DNA from: Bradyrhizobium sp. in8p8
GTDB taxonomy: Bacteria > Pseudomonadota > Alphaproteobacteria > Rhizobiales > Xanthobacteraceae
NCBI RefSeq assembly: GCF_000426845.1
Contig: NZ_AUGD01000021.1
Coordinates: forward strand, 22,998 to 86,997
DNA length: 64,000 nt
Reading direction: 5' to 3'
Shown: positions 1-7,912 of the stretch, one piece after another
Position numbering within the stretch: the first letter of the stretch is position 1
Layout of the letters: each line of letters starts with the position of its first letter
Position numbers and translations under genes: made by a program
Notes under the pieces: model-generated
What the model saw: the letters and a program-made list of their open reading frames with translations, nothing else
Databases searched by the model: none
What the model was told of the DNA's origin: nothing

Positions 1-2087
1 CTGGCCAGGCCCTCCGTGACGTTTGGTCCGAAGTAGGATGTGAAACTGATCGCGCCGACGCGCGACGACCCCAGGCTCTTGGCGAGTGGTAGCTCCACGT
101 TGTTGAGAATCTGGAATATCGGCGTGCCGGAGAGCAGGCGGGCGTTGTCGCCCGTCACGATGGAAGCTAGTTGCTCGGTGCGCAAGGCTTCGTAGTCACT
201 CGCGTAGATGAACAGGGCCTGATTTGCCTGGTCCCACCACATCACCAGGAGGTGGTAGTTGGTCTCCTCGAGGGTCTGATAATTACCCCAGTCCACCGGC
301 TCTTCACGGTGGACGACCGCCACCATCAGGTTTTGGGCTTCGTCCAGTGCGTACCAGCTCTCGTCCCTTGATTTCAGCACTTGCGTGTAAAGGGTCGGCG
401 ACCAGGCCAGGCAGCGAGTGCGGTAAATCTGAGTAGAGAAGCGGGGCCGCAGGTTCCAGAGCGACAGCTGATTGTGGAGGGTGCCTTTGCTTTTGAGCCC
501 AGCCACGACATCCTGGAGCCGAAGTTCCTGCTCGATCCGCTCTTCGCTGAGCCGCTTGATGATCTTGTCCCAGTCGGCTCCTTCCGCATAAAGATCGCCC
601 AGCTTTCTTTCGGCCTCGGGGTCGGCGATGTTGGTGACAACGGTGGCCTCACCGATCGTCTTGTCGTCGCCTTTGCGGGTGATGCGGCCAATGAACTGCA
701 GCGTGACGGCCAAGGACTTGTGCGTATCGTGCAAGGCCGCAATCTTCAGGTTCGGAAGGTCAACGCCTTCGCCCAGCATGTCGACGCAGACGACGATCCT
801 GGATCCATTGACGCCCCGGTCGTAGAGCTGCGCCATCGATTTTGCGTTCCCCGTCTTGCGGCCAGGGCCCGAATAGACCAGGACGGGCTTCATTTCCGGT
901 GCGAGCTTGCGGTAATGCTTCCACACCTCCTCAGCGCGTTCCTTGGTCCGGGTCCGCGCCATCAGCAGGTGGTCCAGGCCCAGCTCGTTCCGGTCGCGTC
1001 TCAGAACGGCGACGGCTTCAGCGACGATCTTCTGATCGCGAGTCGACTGGTCGCCATACTCTTCGACGCTCCTGAGATTGATTGGCCGGTAGTAGCCCGC
1101 CTCCTGCGCATCGCCGAGCTTGAAATTGAAAATGATCTTGCCGTCGACCTTCCTTTCATCGCGACGGAATGGTGTCGCGGTGAACTGGATGATCTTTTTC
1201 GCTGTGAAGCGGTCCCGCACCTCGCTCCAGGTCGCCGCGGTGATGTGATGGGCTTCATCGACGACCAGGATCGAACAGCCTTCCAGCAGCCGGCGCAGCG
1301 CGTCGGGGGCCGATGCCTTCAGGATGTCGGGAGTGGCGATGATGACGTTTGATGCATTCACGATGGCCTCGGCGTGGCCCACCGTGCTGATGCCCTTCGT
1401 AATCTTGGCCACGAACGGCCGAGCGAGTTCAACCGGTATGGCGCCAGCGGCAGGTAACACGCCCAGGGTCGAGAACTTGGCGCCGATCTGGTTTCGCAGG
1501 ATCGAACTTGGCACCAGGACGAGCATTTTGCGCTCGCGTCGATACACGAGGTCGGCAAGCATGGTCTCGGTTTTCCCCGTACCGGTGGGGAGAACAATGG
1601 TCGCAGGCTCGAACTCACTGCCCACTGAGAAGTGCGCCGCGATAGCGTGCAGGGCGCCGATCTGCGGCAGACGCAAACCGGGATGGCCGTGGTCGAGATC
1701 CTCGACGGCGAAAATGAAGCGGTTTCGCCAGGACTCCAGTACCTTTTCGGGGCTATCGGCCCAGGTCTCCAGGGCGGCAAGCCGGTCCCAAGCCAGTTCA
1801 AGGGGTGACGTCGATTCCTTGTAATCGTTGGGATTGACGCAGGTCAGGACGGGCAAGGGGCTCTCGACGCGGTGGACCTTCGGAAAGCGGATCAGAAATG
1901 CGTCGAGCGGAGGCGCCAGGCGGGTCGTGATTTGGTCGTGTCCGGGATGCTGGGATGGGAAAAACTGGGCCTGCACCACCTCGCCAGGGAAGGCCTTCTG
2001 GCTGACCGTATTCTTTCCGAACACGAGCCGGCGCTCAGGGAGCGCCGGCAGCCGGACCGGTCGCGTCCACTTGCTAAACAAGCTCAC
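1..2087 (-). CDS. DEAD/DEAH-box helicase family protein (3' end outside window)
   Basis: The frame is open on the minus strand from about 2102 to the left edge, giving about 695 residues without a stop. It shows Walker A (LPTGTGKTET, near 1566-1590), DEAH box (VVDEAHH, near 1250-1262), motif III-like QFTATPFR and motif VI-like QFIGRITRKG, so it is a superfamily-2 DNA/RNA helicase or translocase of the ResIII type. The GTG at 2087 (VSLFSKWTRPV) is the first usable start after an in-frame stop at 2103-2105. The C-terminus and any partner gene lie outside the window. Such helicases occur alone or in restriction and defence modules. ATP-dependent translocation is expected from the family; the specific system is unknown. 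Confidence 0.85.
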   Translation of the reverse strand, partial: MSLFSKWTRPVRLPALPERRLVFGKNTVSQKAFPGEVVQAQFFPSQHPGHDQITTRLAPPLDAFLIRFPKVHRVESPLPVLTCVNPNDYKESTSPLELAWDRLAALETWADSPEKVLESWRNRFIFAVEDLDHGHPGLRLPQIGALHAIAAHFSVGSEFEPATIVLPTGTGKTETMLADLVYRRERKMLVLVPSSILRNQIGAKFSTLGVLPAAGAIPVELARPFVAKITKGISTVGHAEAIVNASNVIIATPDILKASAPDALRRLLEGCSILVVDEAHHITAATWSEVRDRFTAKKIIQFTATPFRRDERKVDGKIIFNFKLGDAQEAGYYRPINLRSVEEYGDQSTRDQKIVAEAVAVLRRDRNELGLDHLLMARTRTKERAEEVWKHYRKLAPEMKPVLVYSGPGRKTGNAKSMAQLYDRGVNGSRIVVCVDMLGEGVDLPNLKIAALHDTHKSLAVTLQFIGRITRKGDDKTIGEATVVTNIADPEAERKLGDLYAEGADWDKIIKRLSEERIEQELRLQDVVAGLKSKGTLHNQLSLWNLRPRFSTQIYRTRCLAWSPTLYTQVLKSRDESWYALDEAQNLMVAVVHREEPVDWGNYQTLEETNYHLLVMWWDQANQALFIYASDYEALRTEQLASIVTGDNARLLSGTPIFQILNNVELPLAKSLGSSRVGAISFTSYFGPNVTEGLA

Positions 2088-2461
2088 GATTAGTGATGCC
2101 AGTCAGACGACTGCCCCTCAGCTGGTTCCCGATTCCCCGGGGGAAGCCTACACCAAGAACGCGAAGTTTGGGAACTTGCGCCGCCTAGCTGTGGACATGT
2201 AATCCCTTGAGGTCGCCGGAGGCTTCACGGAAGATCAAGGGGTTAGAATGAAAAGAGGCCCGGGAGCTGTGCTCGACCAGGCCTCTCGAAAAGCTTGCCC
2301 CGAAGGTATGCAAGTGTAGGGACCAAGCGAGGCGTACCGATCCTGGTGACCGACGTCCACGGACAAACCAGAGTGTCGCCTGGGGTCATTCAGTTTCTGC
2401 CCCCCGCCTAATCGAATCAGCGGGACTTCTGTACCTTCCACGCCGGTGGAGGATACTAACC
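2088..2461. other. intergenic region with a minus-strand terminator-like hairpin
   Basis: About 370 bases without a convincing gene. On the minus strand AGAGGCC and GGCCTCT (about 2249-2291) form a stem with an inner GAGC/GCTC pair, followed by TTTT. No minus-strand gene ends just upstream of it. A clear ribosome-binding site (GGTGGAGG) near 2445 belongs to the next gene. Confidence 0.4.
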
Positions 2462-3067
2462 ATGCAGCGGGTTACCCGGGCTGCCTTCGTTGTGGCGCTC
2501 AAGAAGGAGGTCTCCGGCAGCTTCCCGTTCCAAGCCGATGAGACGTTCGAGGACTGGGTCGCGCGAGCCCGGGAGATTCCGAATCCATCTCGGCGCGCCA
2601 TGCTGGCGGCAAGGATGGGTGTCGTGAAGCAGAGGTTGGTTGCACAATACTCCGCACGGAAGAGCGCCTGGATCGCTTCCGCGCGATTGACGTTTCAGCC
2701 AGGACCTCGCAAGGCCTGCTATGTCTGTGGTGGTTTTGGACCGATCACGCAGGCACACCACGTCATACCTCTGAACGAGCAATTTGACCTTGGTTTCGTT
2801 GCGCCCGATCATGAGCACGAATGGCTCTGCCCGAACCACCACGTCATCCTGCACCTCTCGATCGATCGCAGCAGCTCGCATCAGAAATTGGGGCGCCGAG
2901 CAGCCCCGAGCCTAGCCCACACGCCTTTGGAGCACTTCGACAGACTGATGGAGCTGGTTGGTCGCGCGGGACGAACCACGCAGTGGCCTGACAGTCGCAG
3001 CAGCTCGCCGCTAGCTGGTCGGGGACTCTTCCGAGATCCCGGCGCGAGTGTGACTTTGCAGGGGTGA
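2462..3067 (+). CDS. HNH endonuclease-like protein
   Basis: 201 residues. The centre carries an HNH-type signature: CYVCG (C86, C89), AHHVIPL (H99, H100) and WLCPNHH (C123, H126, H127). Two zinc-binding Cys pairs flank the His-rich catalytic region. The N-terminal 80 residues are basic and helical with no recognised domain. ATG follows a good GGAGG site. The next gene starts one base after the stop, so the two are probably co-transcribed. A DNA-nicking or cutting role is inferred from the HNH motif; a restriction-like or phage-defence role is possible given the surroundings. The Ser/Arg-rich tail looks unstructured. Confidence 0.65.
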   Translation: MQRVTRAAFVVALKKEVSGSFPFQADETFEDWVARAREIPNPSRRAMLAARMGVVKQRLVAQYSARKSAWIASARLTFQPGPRKACYVCGGFGPITQAHHVIPLNEQFDLGFVAPDHEHEWLCPNHHVILHLSIDRSSSHQKLGRRAAPSLAHTPLEHFDRLMELVGRAGRTTQWPDSRSSSPLAGRGLFRDPGASVTLQG

Positions 3068-3068
3068 T

Positions 3069-3662
3069 ATGCCGTCCAAAACCTCTGACATGCTTGCCGT
3101 CAGCCGAACGGCTGGCCGGCTGGCTCTAGGATACTACGCATTCCTCGTCGCTCAGTATGTCGCCGCAAACCCGCAGTCGATAAACTCGCTCCCGCCGGCG
3201 GAGGAATTTGGACGGGACCCCGTCGGGGAGATAAAGCGTAAGGATGGCACATTTCACACTTTGAATTTACGCTTCTATCTTGATCTCTTCCGCGAAGATC
3301 ACGGCATGCAAAGCGAGATATTGAGGTCGTGGGCCATGGGCGCGCTGCTCACCCTGGGCGACGAGTTGTCGGCGCACAAGTATTTCGACCGAGCACCGAT
3401 TTTGGAACTGGTGTACCACCTCCGCAACGGTGTTGCTCATGGTAACCGCTTTAACATTACGAGAAATGGTCAGCATCGTTTGGTGCAGTATCCAGCGCAC
3501 AATCGTGATGCGATAGCGAATAGCCCTGCTGGCGTCACCTACGAAATCACGCCCGGCATAAGCGGGGCTGTCCTCTTCGATTTTATGGGACCCGCCGACG
3601 TCATCGATCTGCTGCAGTCGGTTGAACTCTATCTGTCCAAGGCCGCCGGAGCTCGTCCATAG
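3069..3662 (+). CDS. HEPN-like protein of unknown function
   Basis: 197 residues, mostly helical. HLRNGVAHGN (R119 to H124) matches the RX4-6H catalytic signature of HEPN ribonucleases, with the frequent N after R. It starts one base after the HNH gene stop, so translation is probably coupled. HEPN proteins commonly act as RNA-cleaving toxins or defence effectors. Here the assignment rests on one motif and the helical character. No other family was recognised. The HNH plus HEPN pairing suggests a small two-gene nuclease module. Confidence 0.55.
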   Translation: MPSKTSDMLAVSRTAGRLALGYYAFLVAQYVAANPQSINSLPPAEEFGRDPVGEIKRKDGTFHTLNLRFYLDLFREDHGMQSEILRSWAMGALLTLGDELSAHKYFDRAPILELVYHLRNGVAHGNRFNITRNGQHRLVQYPAHNRDAIANSPAGVTYEITPGISGAVLFDFMGPADVIDLLQSVELYLSKAAGARP

Positions 3663-3693
3663 GTCGATGGGACGAGGTAAAAAGAGAAGCGGT

Positions 3694-4413
3694 TCAGCCC
3701 TTCAAAAATCTAGCGTAGGCCCGCACATCGATCATCGGCACTGTCGCGATGGTCTGCAACCTCGCGATCAGCTCCAACAAGAACGCCGTTGCTGCGCGTT
3801 TGTCGGCTTCGATCATGTGGCAGCCATCTTGCTTCATAAAGATCCCGTGCGCGGCCACGCACCCCAAATCCAGGGACGCGAGCGCATCAGCTGCCGTCAG
3901 CGCCTTTAGCAGCGGATCGCCCAGTGGGGGATTCCACTCGCTGTCGAATGTGAGCAGGCCGCCAAGAATGACTCCGGGTGTCTTGGCCGGTTGCAAGCCG
4001 CTGGCCGAGGGTATCGGCAGGCTCGTCCGGTGCAGGGCCCGGACGCTCGCGATCTTGTGCGCGGCGTATTCGACCTGAGCCGCATCGATTGACTGCTTGG
4101 CTTCGAAGACGGCGTAGACGCTTTCGGCCGGGATCACCAGCGTGCCGTCTTGCTTGAAAATGAGCGGGGTATACTGGCGATCGTATATGACGATATCGAT
4201 TTGCTGACTTGTAGTATCGGTGCTGTCGATGACGAAAGCTCTGTCGACGCGATAGCGTTCCGGCAGATAGTTTTTCAGCAACTCAATCCAGATACCCTCG
4301 GTGGCATCGCCCTTGGCGACGGGATGGCCAAGCGCGGAACGGCTGCGCTCAAGCCGCAGCGAAATCTCCCCGTGAAGGCCGGCCAGGAGCTTTTCGAGCG
4401 ACCAGCCGCTCAT
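3694..4413 (-). CDS. DUF6602 family protein, nuclease-like
   Basis: 239 residues, last gene of a leftward four-gene cassette; its ATG overlaps the stop of the nucleotidyltransferase gene by ATGA (4410-4413). Residues about 35-110 (E39, QIDIVIYD with D73, AVFEAK with E104 and K106) have the spacing of a PD-(D/E)XK nuclease core, and the protein resembles DUF6602. Strict coupling to a nucleotidyltransferase suggests the two act together, for example as a nucleotide-signal synthase and nuclease effector. That is inference; no ligand-binding domain was recognised. Confidence 0.6.
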   Translation of the reverse strand: MSGWSLEKLLAGLHGEISLRLERSRSALGHPVAKGDATEGIWIELLKNYLPERYRVDRAFVIDSTDTTSQQIDIVIYDRQYTPLIFKQDGTLVIPAESVYAVFEAKQSIDAAQVEYAAHKIASVRALHRTSLPIPSASGLQPAKTPGVILGGLLTFDSEWNPPLGDPLLKALTAADALASLDLGCVAAHGIFMKQDGCHMIEADKRAATAFLLELIARLQTIATVPMIDVRAYARFLKG

Positions 4414-5222
4414 ACGACGATATCCCGCCAGTAGGGCGCCGCGAGCGCCGCCGTAGCCGCCTTCCTGATGGCCTGCTTCTCGGCGACGGTAAGATCGTCC
4501 GAGATTATGTTGTTGGTGTTGGAGGGGTCGACAAACCTCGCCGTGGCGATGTTGTCGCGCAGATAGGCGAACACCGTCCGCATGTTGTCGGCGAGCGGCG
4601 ACAGCCAGGCGGGCTCAAGCGCCTTGATGACCGCGAGCTCAAGGTAGAAAGATGGAAACTCCAAACCCTTCTGGCTTCGCCAAAGCTTGATGAGCCGGAT
4701 TTCCGCCTGGCGTCCCGAACCCTTTACTTTTGCGATGTGCTGCGAGATGTCGGTCTTGGTCCAGGTATCGCCGCGCCGCTTGTACAGGCTGTGTTCGTTG
4801 AACAACCAGTTCTGCCGCTTGCCGGGGACGAGATCCACGGCGTAGCCGTTTACCTTGATGCCGATCGAGACATTCTGCGGGCGCGGCTCATAACCGGTCG
4901 CCTTCAGCGTCGCGGCCAGTGTCTTATGGATGTCGGACAGGGTTTCCGCCGTGTCCGGCGAAAGCGAGATGAACAGATCGAGGTCTGTGCCGCTCCGGTT
5001 GGCGGTGCCCTTCGCGTAAGAGCCGCTCGGCGCGATGTCGAGAAGGTAACGGCCGGCCCATTGTTCGATGGCCGGTCTGATTACGCCAGGCACGAACAAT
5101 GCCGGCGATGCCAGGCCGCCGCCGACCTGTTCGCGCATCAAAATGGCGGAGAGGTAGTCTTGCTCGGACATCATCCGCCAGCCTTGAGAGTTGACGAGGC
5201 CACGCAATTCGAGCGCATTCAT
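4410..5222 (-). CDS. nucleotidyltransferase, CD-NTase/OAS-like
   Basis: 270 residues. GSYAKGTANRSGTDLDLFIS holds the polymerase-beta-fold GS motif (G67-S68) and first two metal-binding acids (D80, D82). YAVDLVPG supplies the third (D130), so the active site looks complete. The C-terminal half (LIKLWRSQKG, FYLELAVIKAL) resembles the helical region of CD-NTase/oligoadenylate-synthase-type enzymes. These make cyclic or linear nucleotide signals in CBASS-like immunity, though some family members modify tRNA or proteins. No HORMA/TRIP13 or Cap2/Cap3 partner is nearby. Neighbours are a DUF6602 nuclease-like gene and DUF1883. Confidence 0.72.
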   Translation of the reverse strand: MNALELRGLVNSQGWRMMSEQDYLSAILMREQVGGGLASPALFVPGVIRPAIEQWAGRYLLDIAPSGSYAKGTANRSGTDLDLFISLSPDTAETLSDIHKTLAATLKATGYEPRPQNVSIGIKVNGYAVDLVPGKRQNWLFNEHSLYKRRGDTWTKTDISQHIAKVKGSGRQAEIRLIKLWRSQKGLEFPSFYLELAVIKALEPAWLSPLADNMRTVFAYLRDNIATARFVDPSNTNNIISDDLTVAEKQAIRKAATAALAAPYWRDIVV

Positions 5223-5235
5223 CGATGGACCGTTC

Positions 5236-5499
5236 TTAAGAGAGCACCCTGACGCCGGCCCGGATCGTGCCTGCCCGGCCGCCCAAGTCGATCGCCACGT
5301 GCCAATGGCCCGACTGCGGCACCCGCAGCCTCACCGGCGACTGCCGTGCTTCGCCACCGAAGTAGCGATGCTGCCGGCCCTGCCGGTAACTCTGGAAATT
5401 GCCGGCATCCATTAACCGCACGTTGGCGGCGTGGTCGAGGCTGACCTCGACCACCTCTCCGCCGTTCAAGTAGCCCAAGTCGTTATGAATGAAGTTCAT
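5236..5499 (-). CDS. DUF1883 domain protein
   Basis: 87 residues covering almost only a DUF1883 domain: FIHNDLGYLNGGEVVEVSLD at the start, then NVRLMDAGNFQSYRQG and SGHWHVAIDLGG. DUF1883 is a small beta-rich domain of unknown function, elsewhere seen fused to TIR domains. It begins 2 bases after the repeat-protein gene and ends 13 bases before the nucleotidyltransferase gene. In this context it may be a sensor or scaffold for the cassette, but nothing in the sequence proves it. Confidence 0.7.
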   Translation of the reverse strand: MNFIHNDLGYLNGGEVVEVSLDHAANVRLMDAGNFQSYRQGRQHRYFGGEARQSPVRLRVPQSGHWHVAIDLGGRAGTIRAGVRVLS

Positions 5500-5501
5500 G
5501 G

Positions 5502-5720
5502 CTACTTGTCCTTCACGGTCGTGTTGGGGTGGGATTGGCCATGCTTGGTCGTGACGTACCGGCCCGAAATTGCGCTGCGATAGTGCGGCCCGCTCGACCC
5601 GTGCTTACCCGGCGCCTCGTGAACCGTGGTGCTCGGGTGGCTGCGTCCATACTTCGGCGCCACGTACTGGCCTGTAGTTGCGCTGCGGTAGGGACCGCCG
5701 CCTTTAGTTGATTTCGACAT
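5502..5720 (-). CDS. small two-repeat protein (YRSAxxGxYV repeats)
   Basis: 72 residues with two copies of one unit about 36 residues apart: YRSATTGQYVAPKYGRSHPS (from residue 11) and YRSAISGRYVTTKHGQSHPN (from residue 47), each followed by TTV. It is basic, Gly/Ser-rich and lacks a signal peptide or membrane segment. First gene of the leftward cassette, preceded by a shared divergent promoter region. Small proteins with this repeat occur widely in Proteobacteria without a known function. Confidence 0.65.
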   Translation of the reverse strand: MSKSTKGGGPYRSATTGQYVAPKYGRSHPSTTVHEAPGKHGSSGPHYRSAISGRYVTTKHGQSHPNTTVKDK

Positions 5721-5869
5721 AAATCGCTCCTTTCCAATCGCCGACTGACGTCGACGATTCTGTACAATTATATCTGTACGGTTTGCGGCGCGTCAATGGC
5801 TGTGGTACAAAATCGTCAGATATGCGGCGCGGTCCCAAGCCGCGCCGTTACGATTCACGAGAGGTTTCG
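5721..5869. promoter_or_regulatory. divergent promoter/operator between the NTase cassette and the XRE-ImmA pair
   Basis: Two direct copies of CTGTAC lie at 5760-5765 and 5774-5779 around the AT-rich AATTATAT, and GGTACAAAAT follows near 5813. The AT-rich core can supply a -10 in either direction. The position between a repressor gene and the leftward cassette suggests XRE operators controlling both. This is inferred from position and repeats only. Confidence 0.45.
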
Positions 5870-6196
5870 ATGGCGCTGGCTTCAAAAATCAAAGAACTAC
5901 GGCTCAAAAAAAAGAAGTCGCTTCAAGACGTTGCGGATGAGGTGGGGGCATCCAAGGCGCACATATGGGATCTGGAGACCGGCAAGAGCAGTAATCCATC
6001 AATCGAGCTGCTGACCAAGCTGGCGAAGTGCTTCGGCGTCAGCGTGGCCGAGCTGATCGGCGAGAATCCAGCCGGCGAGGATGCCGACCCGCAGGTCGTG
6101 GCCATGTACCGCGAATTGAATGAGCTGAGCTCTGCCGACCGCCAAGCCATTCAGGCCATGATGGACCACCTTAAGAACAGGAAGCCCAAGGGGTAG
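5870..6196 (+). CDS. XRE-family transcriptional regulator
   Basis: 108 residues. An N-terminal HTH_3 domain (residues about 5-62) contains LQDVADEVGASKAHIWDLET and NPSIELLTKLAKCFGVSVAELIG. The tail (ELNELSSADRQAIQAMMDHL) resembles phage-repressor linkers. The ATG at 5870, behind GAGAGG, fits the domain start better than the in-frame ATG at 5783. The ImmA/IrrE protease gene follows after 2 bases. This is the classical ImmR/ImmA arrangement, in which the protease cleaves the repressor on a stress signal. It probably represses itself and the divergent cassette. Confidence 0.8.
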   Translation: MALASKIKELRLKKKKSLQDVADEVGASKAHIWDLETGKSSNPSIELLTKLAKCFGVSVAELIGENPAGEDADPQVVAMYRELNELSSADRQAIQAMMDHLKNRKPKG

Positions 6197-6198
6197 CC

Positions 6199-7086
6199 AT
6201 GAAGATCTCGCGGATGGACTTGGCCGATACGGGCTCGCCCATGGGCCTCGTCACCAAGATTCTATCCGTCGAGCGTGATCTGCCGATACCGGTGCCGATT
6301 GAAGAGCTGGCCCGGCAACTGGATATCGAGCGGATCGCTCCGCTTGAGACCGAGGGCTTTGAGGGCGGCCTCGTGACTGATGATGTCCGCTCGACCGGCT
6401 TCATCCTGGTCAACCGCGCTGCGCCGTCCGGCCGCCGAAGATTCACCATTGGGCATGAGCTGGGACATTTTCTGATCGTGTCTCACCAGCCAGTCGAGGC
6501 CGGCAAATTCCTTTGCTCGCGGGCCGACATGGCCAAATGGTCGACGGAGCAGGGCGACCGCTATGCGCGTATGGAAGCCGAAGCGAACGAGTTCTCCGGT
6601 CTCATCCTGATCCCGCCGCCGGCCTTGAAGAAGTTCATCCCCAAGGGCGACCCGACTCTCGCGCACGTCCCGCTGGTCGCGAAACATTTCGACGTTAGCA
6701 AGGAAGCCGCCGCCCGCGCCTATGCTCGTTATCATCCCGAGCAGCTGGCCATCGTCGTCATCAAGGATGGCATCGTCCGGCGTGCCCACAAGGGGCCGAT
6801 GTTCCCGTGGATTACCGTGCCCTATGGCAAGCCCGTCCCTCGGGCTTCCAGCTTTTATGGAAAAGATCTGCGCCAGCGGGTCGCCAGCGAGTTATCATCC
6901 ATCATTGCGGAGCACTGGGTGGAGCTGAAGCACGGGCAGCGGGCGGAGCTGTTTGAGCAGATTTATCCTCAGCAAGATGGGTTCGCGCTGCTGATGCTCT
7001 GGCTCGAGGTCGAGGAGCCTGAAGAGGTGGACGACGACCGGACATCGTCGCAACGCTTCAGAGACCAACAGGCGCGCTGGCGTTAG
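6199..7086 (+). CDS. ImmA/IrrE-family metallo-endopeptidase
   Basis: 295 residues. HELGHFLIVSHQ gives the HEXXH zinc site (H86, E87, H90); a further acid lies in EAEANEFSGLILIP, the usual third-ligand region. The first 60 residues resemble the lead-in of ImmA-type proteins, and the C-terminal 110 residues are a family-variable region. It is directly downstream of an XRE gene, so the likely substrate is that repressor, by analogy with ImmA of ICEBs1 and IrrE/DdrO. Expected cytoplasmic. Confidence 0.85.
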   Translation: MKISRMDLADTGSPMGLVTKILSVERDLPIPVPIEELARQLDIERIAPLETEGFEGGLVTDDVRSTGFILVNRAAPSGRRRFTIGHELGHFLIVSHQPVEAGKFLCSRADMAKWSTEQGDRYARMEAEANEFSGLILIPPPALKKFIPKGDPTLAHVPLVAKHFDVSKEAAARAYARYHPEQLAIVVIKDGIVRRAHKGPMFPWITVPYGKPVPRASSFYGKDLRQRVASELSSIIAEHWVELKHGQRAELFEQIYPQQDGFALLMLWLEVEEPEEVDDDRTSSQRFRDQQARWR

Positions 7087-7222
7087 CCGCGTATTCGTAT
7101 CCCGGCAGCTTTCCGCGGCTACTGCCCTTCGCTCGGAATGCGATCTCTCCGGCGTACTGTCGGCATTCTGATGTGTTCCGCTCCGTCAGCGCAGCCTATG
7201 GTTCGGGTCATAGGAGGACGAC

Positions 7223-7912
7223 ATGAACACCACCCTGCTTGACCCCAAGACGCTCGGCTTCTGGGCCCGCTGCGTCCGCGAAGCGCAGCATCTGTCGCAG
7301 GAGGCACTGGCCGCCAACGCATCCGTTAACATCAGGACGGTCCAGCGCTTTGAGGCCGGCCAGCCCATCAACGTGCCCTCGCGGCGGGTCATCGCCAAGG
7401 CGCTTGGCTACACCAACCCGGACATCTTCGATGTTCCCAAGTTCATCGAAACCGTGCTCAAGTTCTTCGACAGCCTCAAGGCCCAGCAGCAGAACCTTGA
7501 TGACCAGCACCCTGACCATGTGCGGATCGACGCGCAGGCGCTGGTCACCGGCGACGCGGCCGCCCACTTTGCCGAAGTCGTCAACGCCGTGTCGTTCACG
7601 ATCGACCCGGCTCTGACCGACGAGACCAAGCAGCTCGCCGCCAGCTTCTGCGACTATATCCAGGATCTAATGGACGTGGATGGTCTTCCGGTTTCCAGCC
7701 GCCTCGGCTTCGCGAAGGACCTCGATGGAATCCTGCAGGAGCTGTACGGACTGGGGGCCAGCGTCTATTCGGCCACCCGCGATCGCAAGTTTCGGGCGGC
7801 CGACTGGGGGGACAAACCCTCTTGGGAGATGACGGTAGGCTATCTCGCCATTGTTCCGGCCGATCGCGAGCTCGCCCAACTCTATATTCCGCGTCGGATG
7901 AAGCTCGCCTAG
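7223..7912 (+). CDS. helix-turn-helix protein with unknown C-terminal domain
   Basis: 229 residues. Residues 9-70 form an XRE-type HTH (LSQEALAANASVNIRTVQRF, then AGQPINVPSRRVIAKALGY). The C-terminal 150 residues are helical and of no recognised family. A strong site (AGGAGG) precedes the ATG. It ends convergently with the Abi-like gene, overlapping it by 4 bases. It could regulate neighbouring accessory genes; no operator was identified. Confidence 0.7.
   Translation: MNTTLLDPKTLGFWARCVREAQHLSQEALAANASVNIRTVQRFEAGQPINVPSRRVIAKALGYTNPDIFDVPKFIETVLKFFDSLKAQQQNLDDQHPDHVRIDAQALVTGDAAAHFAEVVNAVSFTIDPALTDETKQLAASFCDYIQDLMDVDGLPVSSRLGFAKDLDGILQELYGLGASVYSATRDRKFRAADWGDKPSWEMTVGYLAIVPADRELAQLYIPRRMKLA

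Noticed and set aside
381..1352. 323-residue plus-strand ORF
   Set aside because: It is antisense to the SF2 helicase, whose Walker A, DEAH and motif VI are in the minus-strand frame; composition is typical of a GC-rich shadow.
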